From Pictodentalium vernedei (lineage: Eukaryota > Mollusca > Scaphopoda > Dentaliida > Dentaliidae): a stretch of DNA of 64,000 bases. A program made the translations under genes and the position numbers. Shown in pieces: positions 22,848 to 34,300 of the stretch. Location of the stretch: the NCBI GenBank assembly GCA_031216915.1, contig CM062289.1, positions 60,940,241-61,004,240 of the forward strand, read 5' to 3'. The number at the start of each line of letters is the position of its first letter. Positions within the stretch are counted from its first letter, which is position 1. The notes beneath the pieces were generated by a model. That model did not search any database. It had not been told where the DNA came from and saw only the letters and a program-made list of their open reading frames with translations.

Positions 22848-24154
22848 CTAAAACGTGGCGTTGATGCAATCGTCAACGTCCATGTTTTCCAAACCATCAA
22901 ATATGTTGTTTGTAACAACATTTTTGAGAAATTTAGGTGTTCTGTTGGAAGAGAGTTTTTGTTGCTCCTTTTCTTTATTCTTCTTATCTCTTTCGTTTTT
23001 TCTTCTCTGACTCTGACTGATATTTTGAAGTTCTGGTTCAGGTTTCGATTTAGTTTGATCATTTTTCGGTTCTAATTTACCGTCTTTCACATTTTTGTCT
23101 TGGTCTTTTCTAGAACTTGATCTTGGTTTTTCTTCAGCTGATGTTTGTGAAAGCGATTGTGTTTGTGTTGATTTCTGTTCTGCTTGGTCGAGGTGCTCTA
23201 CTGTAAATGCTTGCAGCAATGATGGGATTGTGCCATGAAGCCATGTCCATGGTGTCTGACATTCAAATGATTTTGATGGTAATTTCTTTTTTAATTGTGT
23301 AGCATAGGATGGCACACATGCATTCATTCCCAGCATCGATGTAACAATCTCTCTGGCCTCTTTAAAACTTATTTGTTTTTCACTTTTTACTTTCTGAATC
23401 ATTTTTTCTCTCTTCCATACGGGGCAATCCTTAGATGATGATACGCGATTGCCTTGGCAATTAACACATTTGACATGATTGGTACATGGCTCGTCATGTT
23501 GTTGACCACACCTGAAACATACTGTTTGACCTCTGCAATTGTTCTGCCCATGACCATATTTTTGGCATTTGAAACATCTGAGTGCATTTGGAATGTACAC
23601 ATCCACTTTGATGTTCATGAATCCAACATTAATAGATTTTGGTGGTTGTGATGTGTTAAATGTTATTATGTAAGTATTGGTTTTAATTACAGTACCATCT
23701 TCTTTAATTTCTATTCTTTTAACATCTGTCACTCCTTGTGTTTTGAATTCATCTCTTATGTCCATTTCTTCCATACCCTGTAAATCACTTGTTCGAACAA
23801 CACCCTTACTGTTATTAAGGGTTTTATGAACAAAAACGTTCACCTCCATATCTACTAGTTTGGTAGTTTTTAATAAATTCCTTGATTGTACCTCCTTATT
23901 ACATTCAACTAATAGAGCACCCGATCTTAACTTTTTAACATCTTTAACAACCCCTGCTATACCTTTAATAGATTTCTCTACAGCAAAGAGGTTGATGTTT
24001 GTTGCTTGTTTTTCTTTGTCTGTTGCACATATCATTAAACATCTTGGCCAATGTTTTTCAATTATCTTATGTTCAGAGTCAGAGTCAGAGAAGGAATTTT
24101 CAAAATCGTAACCTCGTTTTGTTTTTGTTTTTTTTTTTTTGGTATGTTTGCCAT
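22848..24154 (-). pseudogene. I-type LINE A ORF1 (Gag-like, zinc knuckles)
   Basis: A nearly complete ORF1, probably an RNA-binding coat protein. The start codon at 24154 leads into a Lys-rich and acidic Ser/Asp segment, then a frame change associated with a poly-T run. 395 codons are open from 24035. An RRM-like middle leads to three knuckles: CFKCQKYGHGQNNC (CX2CX4HX4C), CFRCGQQHDEPC and CVNCQGNRVSSSKDC. A Gln/Lys-rich tail ends in 'MDVDDCINATF', after which the ORF1-ORF2 junction of other copies has been deleted. It has the longest single open frame among the four ORF1 copies. Confidence 0.9.
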
Positions 24155-24950
24155 GTTAATAGAATAATGTGTTCACTGCCCCGGCTCCCACCCATCATGG
24201 AGTCCAACAAGGGGTAGGGTTACTGCCATGCAGTGAACCCACCGGGTTGCCGGTATTCCCACATACTTGGTATGAGGCAGTATACTCAGTCAGTGTTGAT
24301 ACCGAGGCATACCACTGACTGATTGGCCAGTGTGTGGAAGTGCCAGGTCTTCAGATGGTGACCATCCAATCAATCATATGTATAGAACAGTGTAATAAAA
24401 GGTTGCCATGCATAACCGAAACAGACTGTGCAGCAAAACTAAGTAGTTGTTAAAATATAAAGTGTTTAAAAACAGGACACAATGGCAATTATGGTATGTG
24501 ATTAAAAGAAATGACTGATTGAATGACCACCAAATCCCCCCCCCCCCCCGACGTGACATCCAGTACTTTTTGGGGTGGGGGCTCCGGATTGGCCAGAACG
24601 GACCATCCGACCATCCTTCTACTCTCGAAGTTGGGGCCAAAACAGTGTATTGAACAGGTACCTCCATGATGGAGATTTGTCCCAACCGGGACCCAATCTG
24701 TTCTCAACTGTCAGGATTCCTTCCTCCGAGGTCTTCAGATCGCACCTCAAGGGAGAACATGGTGCCTGCAAGTTGGCGTAAGCAGGGTTGACCATTTTGG
24801 TCCGGGGCTGCGTATTCATATATTCCGCAGCAAACCAGTTCAATTGAGCAAACCTAATTAAAAAAAAACAGCAAACCTGCCCAACTGAGCAGGCCGTCCT
24901 CTATCCGCCACCTGAGGACCCGCCTAGTAGGGGACGGTCAAACCCCCATA
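24155..24950 (-). promoter_or_regulatory. 5' UTR of LINE A
   Basis: About 800 bp shared with copies B, C and D. It includes a poly-C run, the 'cctagtaggggacggtcaaa' 5' terminus and the 'acccaccgggttgccggtat' block next to ORF1. In I-type LINEs the internal promoter lies in this region; no specific promoter element was identified. Confidence 0.5.
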
Positions 24951-24962
24951 GGGCTTGGTGCT
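24951..24962. repeat. Target-site duplication of LINE A, right
   Basis: gggcttggtgct, partner of 19126-19137. Confidence 0.85.
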
Positions 24963-25079
24963 TTGCTGGTCCAAGAATGGAACAACAACCCAGAAGGGAC
25001 CACCAGGAACCTGATTGGGAGCATGAAAAGGCGTTGTCGAGCTGTAATTAACAGTAATGGGTATCATACTCGATATTGA

Positions 25080-27231
25080 ACCCATACCAATTCGCTCCGT
25101 CAACTTTTTGGCAAATTGAAAAATTTCCTCTTTACCAATAATAATATTATCAATTTTCAATGGTTATCGTATTCAAAAGCTAAAAAATATTGTCAAGCAC
25201 AAATAAAATCTTAATTTCTGTATTTAAATAATTAAAAGATACAATTAAATAAACAATATATACACTTTTCATTACAATATTCTAACTAAAACTTAAAACA
25301 GGTAGTTGGATATACTTGGTGCTTAGCAAACTTTGAGTAGTATAGTAAATATCATACTAAAGAGATTAGTAGATCGCACAAAAAGTGCACAAAAAGTGCA
25401 TTTTGTCGCAATGTGATAACCCTGTCCGTGTGTTTAAACAATGTCGCGTGGAAAGCGAAGTTCCATATGAAGATTTATAGCGCGATTGCTGTGTGCATTA
25501 AACGTTACCCGATGCAATACATACACTGAGGAATGTGCTAAATACATTTAGTAACATTACATTACACGTGAAATCCGGCCTACGTGTAAGAACGTCGTGT
25601 AAGAAAGAATCTGATTGGTGGTTACGCATCGGAGTGACGTTATAACATGGATGAAATGCTTTGGCACAAAACAATGCCAAGAAAAAAAGTGATCAAACCG
25701 CCGAAGTTAATATATTTCTTTAAAAATACCGGTTTCATTCACAAAAATAGACAGAACGCGATGTGTGTTTGAATCGGTAGGTGTTTTACATCGCGAGTTG
25801 GAATGGCATAGTCCTATTTCGCGAAAGCCGTAGGTTCGAGCGTAATATGATTACGCCATTCCAACGAGTTATGTAAAACACCCACCAATTCAAACACACA
25901 TCCCGTTCTGTGTTTATTACACAACCCATGCATTAAACTTCATTTAAATAAACAAATTTTATATCCCGATCTTTAAACCCAAAGGTGAAGAGTCTGTTTG
26001 TTTTGACTGAAGCTGTATTGATCAAATGGATCGATACAAAATCATAACCATTTGGTGGCTATTACCGTTAGTAAAAATGTAAGTACAAATTTGTGTAGAT
26101 TTGCAAAACAGCTGGGAGAAACATTTTTAAAAGAAGTTTGAAGCATCAAGATGTACGAAAATTTACCGAAATAAAGTTGACCAATTCAGATATAACGGAT
26201 CCACAAAACGAGACGGCCACGGGACTGGGTTAATGATCTGGGTGAAAATGATTGGATTTTTAAAAAATATTATCTCATTTCTGTTAACTAGTTTTTTGTG
26301 AACCGACTTTATTTTTCTTTAGACGTTTCATTTTCACTCAATGCGACAGACTGTTGAAAATTGTATAACGAAATTTGGAAACTTTTCGAAGCGTAACTAA
26401 TGACTGGATGGGAAAGGGACTAGTATGAACGGTGCTGGGAAAAGGGTTCCGGCTTGTACATCACCCATGAATACTGAATCATTTATGTCATAGCGGCCAT
26501 TCCGATAGACACGAGCGTTTACAGTTGAATGGTTGTGTCTTTAAAATACATAAAACAAGTGGGGTAGAGTACGGGAAACAAGAATCAAGTACCCCATTTT
26601 ACGTTTTTGATTCCAGTCTCCCTTGCTCCACCACGTTGTGGGTTTTTCAAAGTACCCGATATAAGGATTATTCGCGTTATTTTTCGAGTACTATTCAACA
26701 ACGCTATCTCTTCACCCTTTACCGGTAATAACCGGCTAGCGTCATTCGCAAAATAACCGCCATTTATATTTTAATGTTTTCAAATTGCCTGCGCCAAATC
26801 ATAACTAGTAATCTAACCGCCATTGGAACGAGCTCGAAGATCGTGTTTCTATATCGGTGTGCAATCAGCTGTGCTTTTTAAGCCATAAAATACAAAAAAA
26901 ACATTCTAGTGTTTCGTGGGGAAACAGTTGTAAGAGCCGCCTTCCAATCCTGTTAGAAAGAGGATTTAAATAGTTATACACAGGGTGCGGTGGGAGTAGT
27001 GAAAATAAAATTGACCTCTTTTCTCGACAGTTTGCAGATTTGTAAAAGAAATACACTGTAAGCATGAAAAACCTTTTTCTATCCCCTTGCTGTGCATGAG
27101 CGAACATCAGAGTTGTGGACTGCCCAAAACTAAACCAGTTCATCTCGTATATATATTTTAAGTCTCCTTTATCTTCATCTTCTGTAAAAGTACGTTTTTT
27201 ACGTTAGTCCCAAGCCGCTTGTAACACTATC
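25080..27231. other. Intron sequence with one fold-back element
   Basis: No exon recognised. 25751-25911 is a fold-back. An isolated 'ccattggaacgagctcg' at about 26820-26837 echoes the piggyBac-like MITE core. Confidence 0.4.
25751..25911. repeat. Fold-back element with ~55-bp arms
   Basis: 'acagaacgcgatgtgtgttt' and 'ggtgttttac' at the left pair with 'gtaaaacacc' and 'aaacacacatcccgttctgt' at the right, across a loop of about 50 bp. This would form a long imperfect hairpin. No target-site duplication recognised. Confidence 0.8.
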
Positions 27232-27549
27232 TGCAGTCAAAACTAGAAGTCCTGTCATGAACTGTGCGCTTATCTGGGCTTAATTGCGAGTAGGAATTGC
27301 GCGCAATTGCCATATCGAATGACATCCAAAGCATGGCTGGTTCTCCCGGTTATTCATGGCAAGCACATGCTATGTTTCTGCCAATGGACCTCCGGGTTAC
27401 CCGGAGGTCCATTGGCTGAAACATTGCATGGGCACAAGCCCTATATACAGAATTTGATAGCCTTACTATGGTCATAACGCGTAGAGTAACGCGCAGATCG
27501 ACGTGCTATTTGTGTACGTGTCATGACAGGACTTCTAGTTTTAACTGTA
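27232..27549. mobile_element. MITE family A, copy 3
   Basis: Ends 'cagtcaaaactagaagtcct' and complement; core palindrome at 27381-27416. Left flank TG, right TA. Confidence 0.85.
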
Positions 27550-29167
27550 GTAAGTAACAGCGTTTTTGTGTAGTGATATTGCTTGTCCCCTACTGCCAGT
27601 TTATCGACTGCTCGATGATGGCGTGACTAACACAGTCTAATCGGTTAGTGGTGTCCATTTGCATCCACCCTGGTCAAACTACTGCTAATGTGTGCTACTG
27701 GGGATATTCACTGCTATTGGCGACGCAGTCCCCCATGTTAGGCTTGTAGTTTTATTCATTTTATTACAAAGGGTGCACAATTCCTTTTCAGGAAGTTTAC
27801 GTTTATCAGGTTTTGCATTTGCAAAAACAATTCGTTGAGACATTTCATACTACAGATTTGGCAGGACTGCTCACAATTTACTGCAATGCTCTGTTGAGAA
27901 AATAACTAAAGTTAAGATTTAAAAAAAAAAACAATGATTAATTTTACTAACTGAAAGACATTAATTCACAAAGGCCATAACAGACTTTCCAGTGATGTGT
28001 GATTTGGTGACTGAGATAATATTTTAGTACATTGTACTTCCATTTCCATTTGAGTTTTATACCTTTTCTTTCTGTACATTTTCATACTATTAACAACAAA
28101 CGCTAAATGCGGGTTTCCGAAATGCTATACAGAAGTCGAGATCACGTTCCTCGGAATATACCGACGAGTCCGATAGGTCGAGTCGATATATGTCCCAGAA
28201 AGAAGGTCGAGACTGCAATACACCATCCCGGAAACAACAAATTTAATTACAATATTCCTTCCTTCCTTGACTTGTTCGCATCATGAAAAAAATGGTTACA
28301 GTTTTTAACGATGTCTGTTTTGACAATCCTTCAGCGTCTATGAGCTGATTTTTGTGAAAAAAGATCATGACATTATAGTGTTGCGTTCTTGTTCTATTCT
28401 TGGCGCATTCCCCATTCATTGTTCTACTTCTGCTATAACAGCTGATGTTTGCGCTTCTGCGTTTTATTTTTCACGTTGAAACGCACAGTAGGCCTATAGA
28501 AGATATCATCGTTGCAAAACAATTATCCAGCTTAATTTATATGGTTGAGCTGGTGATTTATTTATCATTAATTGCTGTATAATAACTCGATGCCAGATGA
28601 GTGCGGTAAAAAACGTTTTATGTCTGAATCAAAAGATCGCACGTGCAGATACACGCTAAATACAGCTTTGTATTTTGTATAGACGGGTTTACATGTATTG
28701 GTGGAAATACGTCATTGTGGAAAGATAAATTATTAAGTAACATTCGGTAATAGAAAATTAGCACGAGCTCGTTTCAGAAAAAGGTAAGAATTAATTGAAC
28801 TTTGCAAATCAAACGAAGCAAATCAATTTATCTTTCCACTCCGCTGAGATTTAAGAGATTGTATGAGGTAAGCAAACTGACACTACGCTTTCTGATTTTT
28901 AAATCTGCGTTATTAGTTGTCTTGTCTAGTAATTACCAGGAAAGACAAATCTACCATATAGCCTAGATAATGTATTTATTCTTCGGATTGTTTGGCAATG
29001 ATGTGGATAAAAACGAAGTGACTGCTTTAAGCGGAATGAAAAAGTAAACGACTAAATGTAAGATACAATTGACATTTAATGGATATGGAAACATGTGATA
29101 CCACAAGTTCAATTTAGTGTTCAGTTGTTAAATTATCATATATAGTGATGGCAGGAGGGCAGCTAGT
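27550..29167. other. Intron sequence, nothing recognised
   Basis: AT-rich with no exon or complete element seen. A hammerhead-like string at 28163-28181 is discussed as a finding. Confidence 0.4.
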
Positions 29168-29282
29168 TTAACCCTTTACCCAACGTAACGGTCAAAAAGG
29201 GCCTATGTTTTTGAAAAAAAATGGTTACTCAAGACTTTTTTTGCAATTGGTGTCTGTTTTTTCGTGTTAGGTAAAGGGCTAA
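29168..29282. mobile_element. Short piggyBac-like MITE, copy 2
   Basis: TTAACCCTTTACCCAAC at the left, GTTAGGTAAAGGGCTAA at the right, 115 bp. A deletion derivative lacking the central palindrome of 2549-2797. Confidence 0.8.
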
Positions 29283-29461
29283 CCAAGCCGTTTGCAAACA
29301 GGTCCAATGTATCTGTTCCTTAAAGAATTGCTTCATTGTATGTCAAACACAATCTATTTATTTACCGGCAACATCCTTTATTTAATTCATGGAAGTGAGC
29401 ACACATTCGGTTAAACCGATCAACGACCAAATACCTGGTGCATAATTGAACTGGTACATAC

Positions 29462-29544
29462 CAATAAACGAAACCGGAATAACTGCTGAAGCCAATATAG
29501 AACACAGTAACATACTCCAGAATATTGTCCAGCGCCGTCCTATC
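29462..29544 (-). CDS. SLC22-type solute carrier, internal exon
   Basis: 83 bp with acceptor ttcactgaatttcag and donor TTG/gtatgt. The first base ends a split codon; 27 codons follow (IGRRWTIFWSMLLCSI, then LASAVIPVSFI), and a final G starts the Ala codon completed in the 16318-16435 exon. 'IGRRW' is the basic loop motif (GRR) that precedes a transmembrane helix in the second half of major-facilitator transporters, and the helix that follows is evident. The minus-strand frame stays open past the donor for about 26 codons, which is coincidental intron. The upstream partner exon must end with two bases of a codon; it was not found. Confidence 0.8.
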
Positions 29545-29917
29545 CTGAAATTCAGTGAAGATAACATCCGTTGATTCGAATCATGGACACGAGTCGATAC
29601 ACATTTTTGGATGAGGGAAAGCAACGGTCTTTATACAACTTGATTACTGGAAGGCCAGCAAAGGACTTCCTAATTCAAACTACCCCCGCCCACCTCAGGA
29701 TGGCGTCAAACCATTCAAGGAAATAACTTCTCTCCAGTTTTAATGACGTCAAAGTTTTTATGGTTACCTTACATGGAAACCAATCCCACTTTATCAAAAT
29801 TCCAATCTCGGCACTTCTGTTTAGTTAATGGAAATATTAAATTTGTATTACCTTGAAAAATGTACACATCATTATTAATTTATTAATTTTCCACACAGAT
29901 CAAAGTATTTCCGTAAC

Positions 29918-30625
29918 CATTTGAACTCTGGTGGTATATTCCATGCCAGTTCAATGGCAGCAATTACAAAAGTCCATATGCATTATTTGGGGTAGACTAA
30001 TAAATATTTTCAACGTGAAAATATTGTTTGGTCTACTCTAGGGCTGTCACGATTTTTCAATTTAGGAATCGATTAATCGTGGCAAATAATCGATAATAAT
30101 CGATTAATCGTACCTATATGACCCCCACCCCTCTCCCTCTCTTTGAAGTCGATAAAAATGAAGTTCAAGACAGCTGACCTACCTCAAGTAAACATGGAAG
30201 ACGATCAACTAGAACCGTCAGTGTAATAATCAAGACCGGTCGGCAGTTGCGAACTTCGCAACTGCCGATCGGTCTTGATTATTACACTGACGGTTCAAAG
30301 ATTCAGAACATCAAAGCTTTGATGAATGTACCTGGAAGATAAATGCTTCCAACGGCTTCTTGGGGTTTAACATCGATGTTCTTAACTCAATACCTTTAGA
30401 AACAATAGTTTTTTCATCAAATTTTCTTTTAATTATTAAACATCTAAATCGGGATACAATTTACCGATTATTCGACAACGAAAAATACTAATCGATTTCG
30501 CCGTGACCGATCAACAATCGATTAATCGATTGATCGTGACAGCCCTAGTCTAGTCACACATTTACTGAACAACCATCCTATTTAAGGATGTTATGGTGTA
30601 TCATGTTTCCTGGCCGGAAAACCGG
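29918..30625. mobile_element. Relative of the 48004-48229 MITE, split by a hAT MITE
   Basis: 29918-30038 and 30548-30625 together match the reverse complement of 48004-48229 ('ccatgccagttcaatggcag', 'cttggggtaga'-like, 'ccatcctattta'). The hAT MITE with its 8-bp duplication accounts for the interruption. Confidence 0.65.
30039..30547. mobile_element. hAT MITE, copy 1
   Basis: Ends TAGGGCTGTCACGATT and complement, flanked by 8-bp duplications gtctactc (30031-30038) and gtctagtc (30548-30555, one mismatch), the hAT hallmark. The centre 30212-30296 is a long near-perfect palindrome (gaaccgtcagtgtaataatc and complement around cgaacttcg). 509 bp, no coding capacity. Its sister at 55022-55567 is 37 bp longer. 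Confidence 0.9.
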
Positions 30626-31061
30626 ATGCGAGTGCTCAAACGGTTTTAAAAGTGATCGAAGATTGAGAATAGTTCTAAAAGCCTTCGGGAATTTGTTTTC
30701 CTTTCGGTCGTGCTTGTTGATTTATAGTAGTTTCCGCCACCATCCCAGGATGGTATTTGGTCAATGAACAATCCAGTTGTTTAGAGAACAGTGGGGAAAG
30801 CCAAAGTGCCAATTTATCCATCCCCCGGAGTGTTAAATGTTAGGCCCCAAAACACCATAATAATGACCTCGCGTGAACCGATTTAGAACACTTGTAGATC
30901 ATTCGTACAACATTGTTACCTACCACCCTTTAATGCATGTGTAGCAGTGGTTTTATAGAATAAATTTGTCAATGTCTTCTACATTACCCACAATATTAAA
31001 CGCTGATGGACCCTGACACCCATAAATATGATATCACGTCTTTTCTGACATACTTATAAAT
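30626..31061. other. Unique sequence, nothing recognised
   Basis: No exon or element seen before the 3' tail of LINE B. Confidence 0.4.
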
Positions 31062-31313
31062 TATTTATTATTTATTGGTGCTTAACGCCAGATCAGCAGC
31101 CAATGCTATATCGTGGCGATAAACGTATGTAATTATAAAAAAGACCATTATCCACCATGAAATAATTAAAAACAGAGTCGATGAAATATGAAATGTGAAG
31201 TATAAAACTACGGAGTGTGAAACGCAATGTCAGTGTTGTACAAACAATGCTGTGTAAATCAACCTGTGATATAGATATGGATAGACTTTAATTTTAAAGG
31301 AATAAAAACAATT

Positions 31314-34300
31314 TTAAAATTTATTAGAAAGGTTGATTACTTTCAAAAATGAGAGAATTTTACGCGGGATTGTGTAATAAAACAGATCTTAGAGATCCGA
31401 CTGTGAAATATTGCCCTCTAACATGATTAAAAACTGTACAATGTAAAAGAATGTGTTCCACTGACAACACCTGCTAGCAGGGAACACACTCTGGTCGCAT
31501 ATTACCCTCTAACAAAAAGGTATGTGTAAGACGTGTGTGATCAATATGACATCGTGTCAGAATAACATGATCTTTTCTACAAAGGTTACTGGAAGGGTAG
31601 TGATCACAAATAGTTGGTCGGAAGCGATGGAGCTTGTTATTAGTTGCCCCATCCCATTCCGCCTGCCACATATATTTGACGTAACTACTGATATGAGGCT
31701 TAAATCACTGAACGGGATCCTAAAATCAGTGAGAGGCTTTGTTAAAGTCTGTTTTGCTGCACTGTCTGCTCTGGTGTTACCAGTGATACCTACATGTCCA
31801 GGTAACCAGCAAAACACGATATCATATTGGTCAGATATGAGAGTTAACTTCTCACGAAGTTCCAAAATGAGAGGGTTCTTCAACTTGGGGTTGAGTAAAG
31901 CAAGTAAAGAGGAAAGAGAGTCGGAAAAAATAATCGACTTCTTTTCCTTCACATTCTTGATGTGTTCAAGCGCGAGTTGAAAAGCTTTAACTTCAGCTGT
32001 GAAAATAGAACTCTGATTCGGTATTCTGATTGAGGTGATATGATCACCAGTAACAACACCTGATGATACTTGTCACCATCCGTAGGTCCATCTGTAAAGA
32101 TCCTTGTATATGTACTATACTTGGGCTTTATTTTGGCATATTTTTGTTTGAACTGCAAGGAATTGGTATCAGGTTTTTTGGTAGAAGCAAGGTCCAAAAT
32201 AACGGTAGGTCCTTTATAAAAGATGCCAAGGAGGAATATGTGTTTTACGATTTTCTTTTATTGTATGTGGTTCAGTACTGGTAGACGCCATGCGGGGGTT
32301 TAATTCTAATTCCCAATGGAGGAATTTGTTTCTGGTGGCTGTTGAAGGAATCAACATTTTGATGGTCTGAAACACAATTATAAGCAGGATTTGAAGGATT
32401 GGCCAAAAGTTTAGACACATACTGGAGAGACTATTTAATTCTGCGCTTCTCAAGAGAAGGCTCCTCAACTTCAACAAGCATCGAGTCCATTGGGGAGGTT
32501 CTAAAAGCCACTAGACTAATTCTAATACCACTATTGTGAATAGCATCAGGTGGTTTTAGGTATGACATCCTTGCAGAACCGTAAACTACACAACCGTAAT
32601 CTAACTTTGATCGAACAAGTGACCTATACAGATGGAGTAATGTTTTTTGGTCAGCACCCCAATCAGTGCTACCAACGACCTTCAATAGGTTCAGTTCTCT
32701 CTTACATTTAAGTTTTAGTTGTTTTATGTGGGAAGTGAAATTCGGTTTGTTGTCAAACAACAAACCTAAGAATTCACTTCCTTAACAACTTTAATAGGAC
32801 TCCCATCAATTTTTAACTCCGGATCGAGGTGATGTTTCCGAAGTTTACAAAAATGAACACAATTTGTTTTTGTCTTTGAAAACTTGAAACCATTTTCTGT
32901 GGCCCATTTTTGAATCCTATTTAAACACAGCTGAAGTTTACGCTCTATAGCATTCATTTTTTTTTTGCTGCTATGGCAGATTAAAAAGTCATCTACAGAC
33001 AATGACGAGACAACCATATTCTCAATTGCATCAATAATACTATTGATTTTCAATGAGAAACGGGTAACAGATAAAATACTTCCCCGAGGAACCCCCAATT
33101 CCTACCCGTGAGGATCAGATAATGTTGACCCAACACGAACCTGAAATTGGCGGTCCCTCAAAAAGTTTTCAATGAAAAGAGGAAGACGCCCTCTCAACCC
33201 CATGTTAAAAAAATCTTTTAAACTTAAACTCCCATACGTCCACGTTGTGTCATATTCCTTCTCCAGGTCAAAGAAGATGGCGACCACATGTTCTTTTCTG
33301 GTAAAGGCATTTCTTATGAACGTTTCAAGTCTAACCAAATGATCCACAGTACTTCTCTGGCCTCTGAGACCACATTGACCATTCGCAAGTAGATTGTTCG
33401 ATTCCAGAAACCAGACCAGTCGATCATTGATCATCCTCTCCATGGGTTTGCACAGGCAGCTTGTTAAGGCAATAGGCCTGTAATTACTAGGGTTGCTGTG
33501 ATCTTTATCAGGCTTGGGAATAGGAATTATTGTAGCTTTTCGCCAGGAAGGTGGAAACTGCCCAGTCACCCATATGTCATTAAAAATAGATAAATATAGT
33601 GCAAGTGAAGTTTGAGGCAGATGTTTTAAAAGTTGACAGCGTATTTCATCAGGTCCAGTGACGGATTCCTTTGCTCTATGCAAAGAGTTACTTAACTCTT
33701 CCATAGAGAAAGGTTCGTTGTAATCCTCTAAGTTTTTGGATGCAAATTTAATCTTTTGTTTTTCTTGTTGTTTTTTTAAATTTGAGGAATTCTGGGTTAC
33801 TATTTTCAGACGACGAATGTTTCGAAAATGTAGAGGCCAACTTGTTTGAAATTTCTTGTTTTGATGTAATGAGTGCGTTGTTATCTTGTAGGTGCTGAAC
33901 AACTGATTTTTGTTTCTTTTCCTTTAATTTAACTTAATCATTTTCCAGATTTTAGAGATGGGGTGTTTTGATTCAGTTGTGAAACGTAAGTTTCCCATGA
34001 ACATTTCTTTTTATTGTTTTAGAAGTCGTCTTGTTTTTTGCCCGATTTATACGTAATCTATCCAAATTTTGAGTGGTTGGTGACTTATTAAATTCCCTCT
34101 CAAATTTCTTGCGATCTTTATAGCCTGTTTACACTCGATATCAAACCATGGTTTAGTGAACCATTTTGCATTTGCCGAGGTTTTAAGAATGACTTGGCTT
34201 GCAATGTCAATCAACTCTGTGGTGAAATGTTCAATCTGGTCAGTGCTCTCCCGATACTTCTCCCGTGTGAGGCGTTCAGAACAAAGCGATGAGAAAGTGT

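Larger units (their letters stand above)
19138..24950 (-). mobile_element. I-type LINE copy A, full length, inserted in a Tc1 transposase gene
   Basis: A 5813-bp minus-strand non-LTR retrotransposon bounded by a 12-bp target-site duplication. Order on the minus strand: 5' UTR (24950-24155), ORF1 with CCHC zinc knuckles, ORF2 with endonuclease, reverse transcriptase, RNase H and a C-terminal zinc region, then a short 3' UTR ending in the 'gctgatgtggcgttaagc'-type tail and AATA repeats. RNase H plus an APE endonuclease places it in the I/Nimb-like part of the Jockey superfamily. Near-identical copies are B (31062-37284), C (39037-45295) and D (59888 onward). Confidence 0.9.
18237..25079 (+). 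pseudogene. Tc1-like DD34E transposase split by LINE copy A
   Basis: The gene lies in two pieces, 18237-19137 and 24951-25079, separated by a full LINE. Piece 1 has an N-terminal helix-turn-helix (HRQVGEALGVHHTAISRAKA), D1 in VLFTDESRY, GGGSTMVWGGIS, D2 in LMDDNVRPH and E in NPIEHVWNE; D2 to E spacing is 34. Piece 2 supplies the C-terminus: 'LGALLVQEWNNNPEGTT', then MKRRCRAVINSNGYHTRY and a stop. Lesions besides the LINE: TGA at 18657-18659 where a Trp is expected, and a frame change near 19115. The element was otherwise well preserved when the LINE arrived. It is a different Tc1 lineage from 9167-10179. Terminal inverted repeats were not located. Confidence 0.9.
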
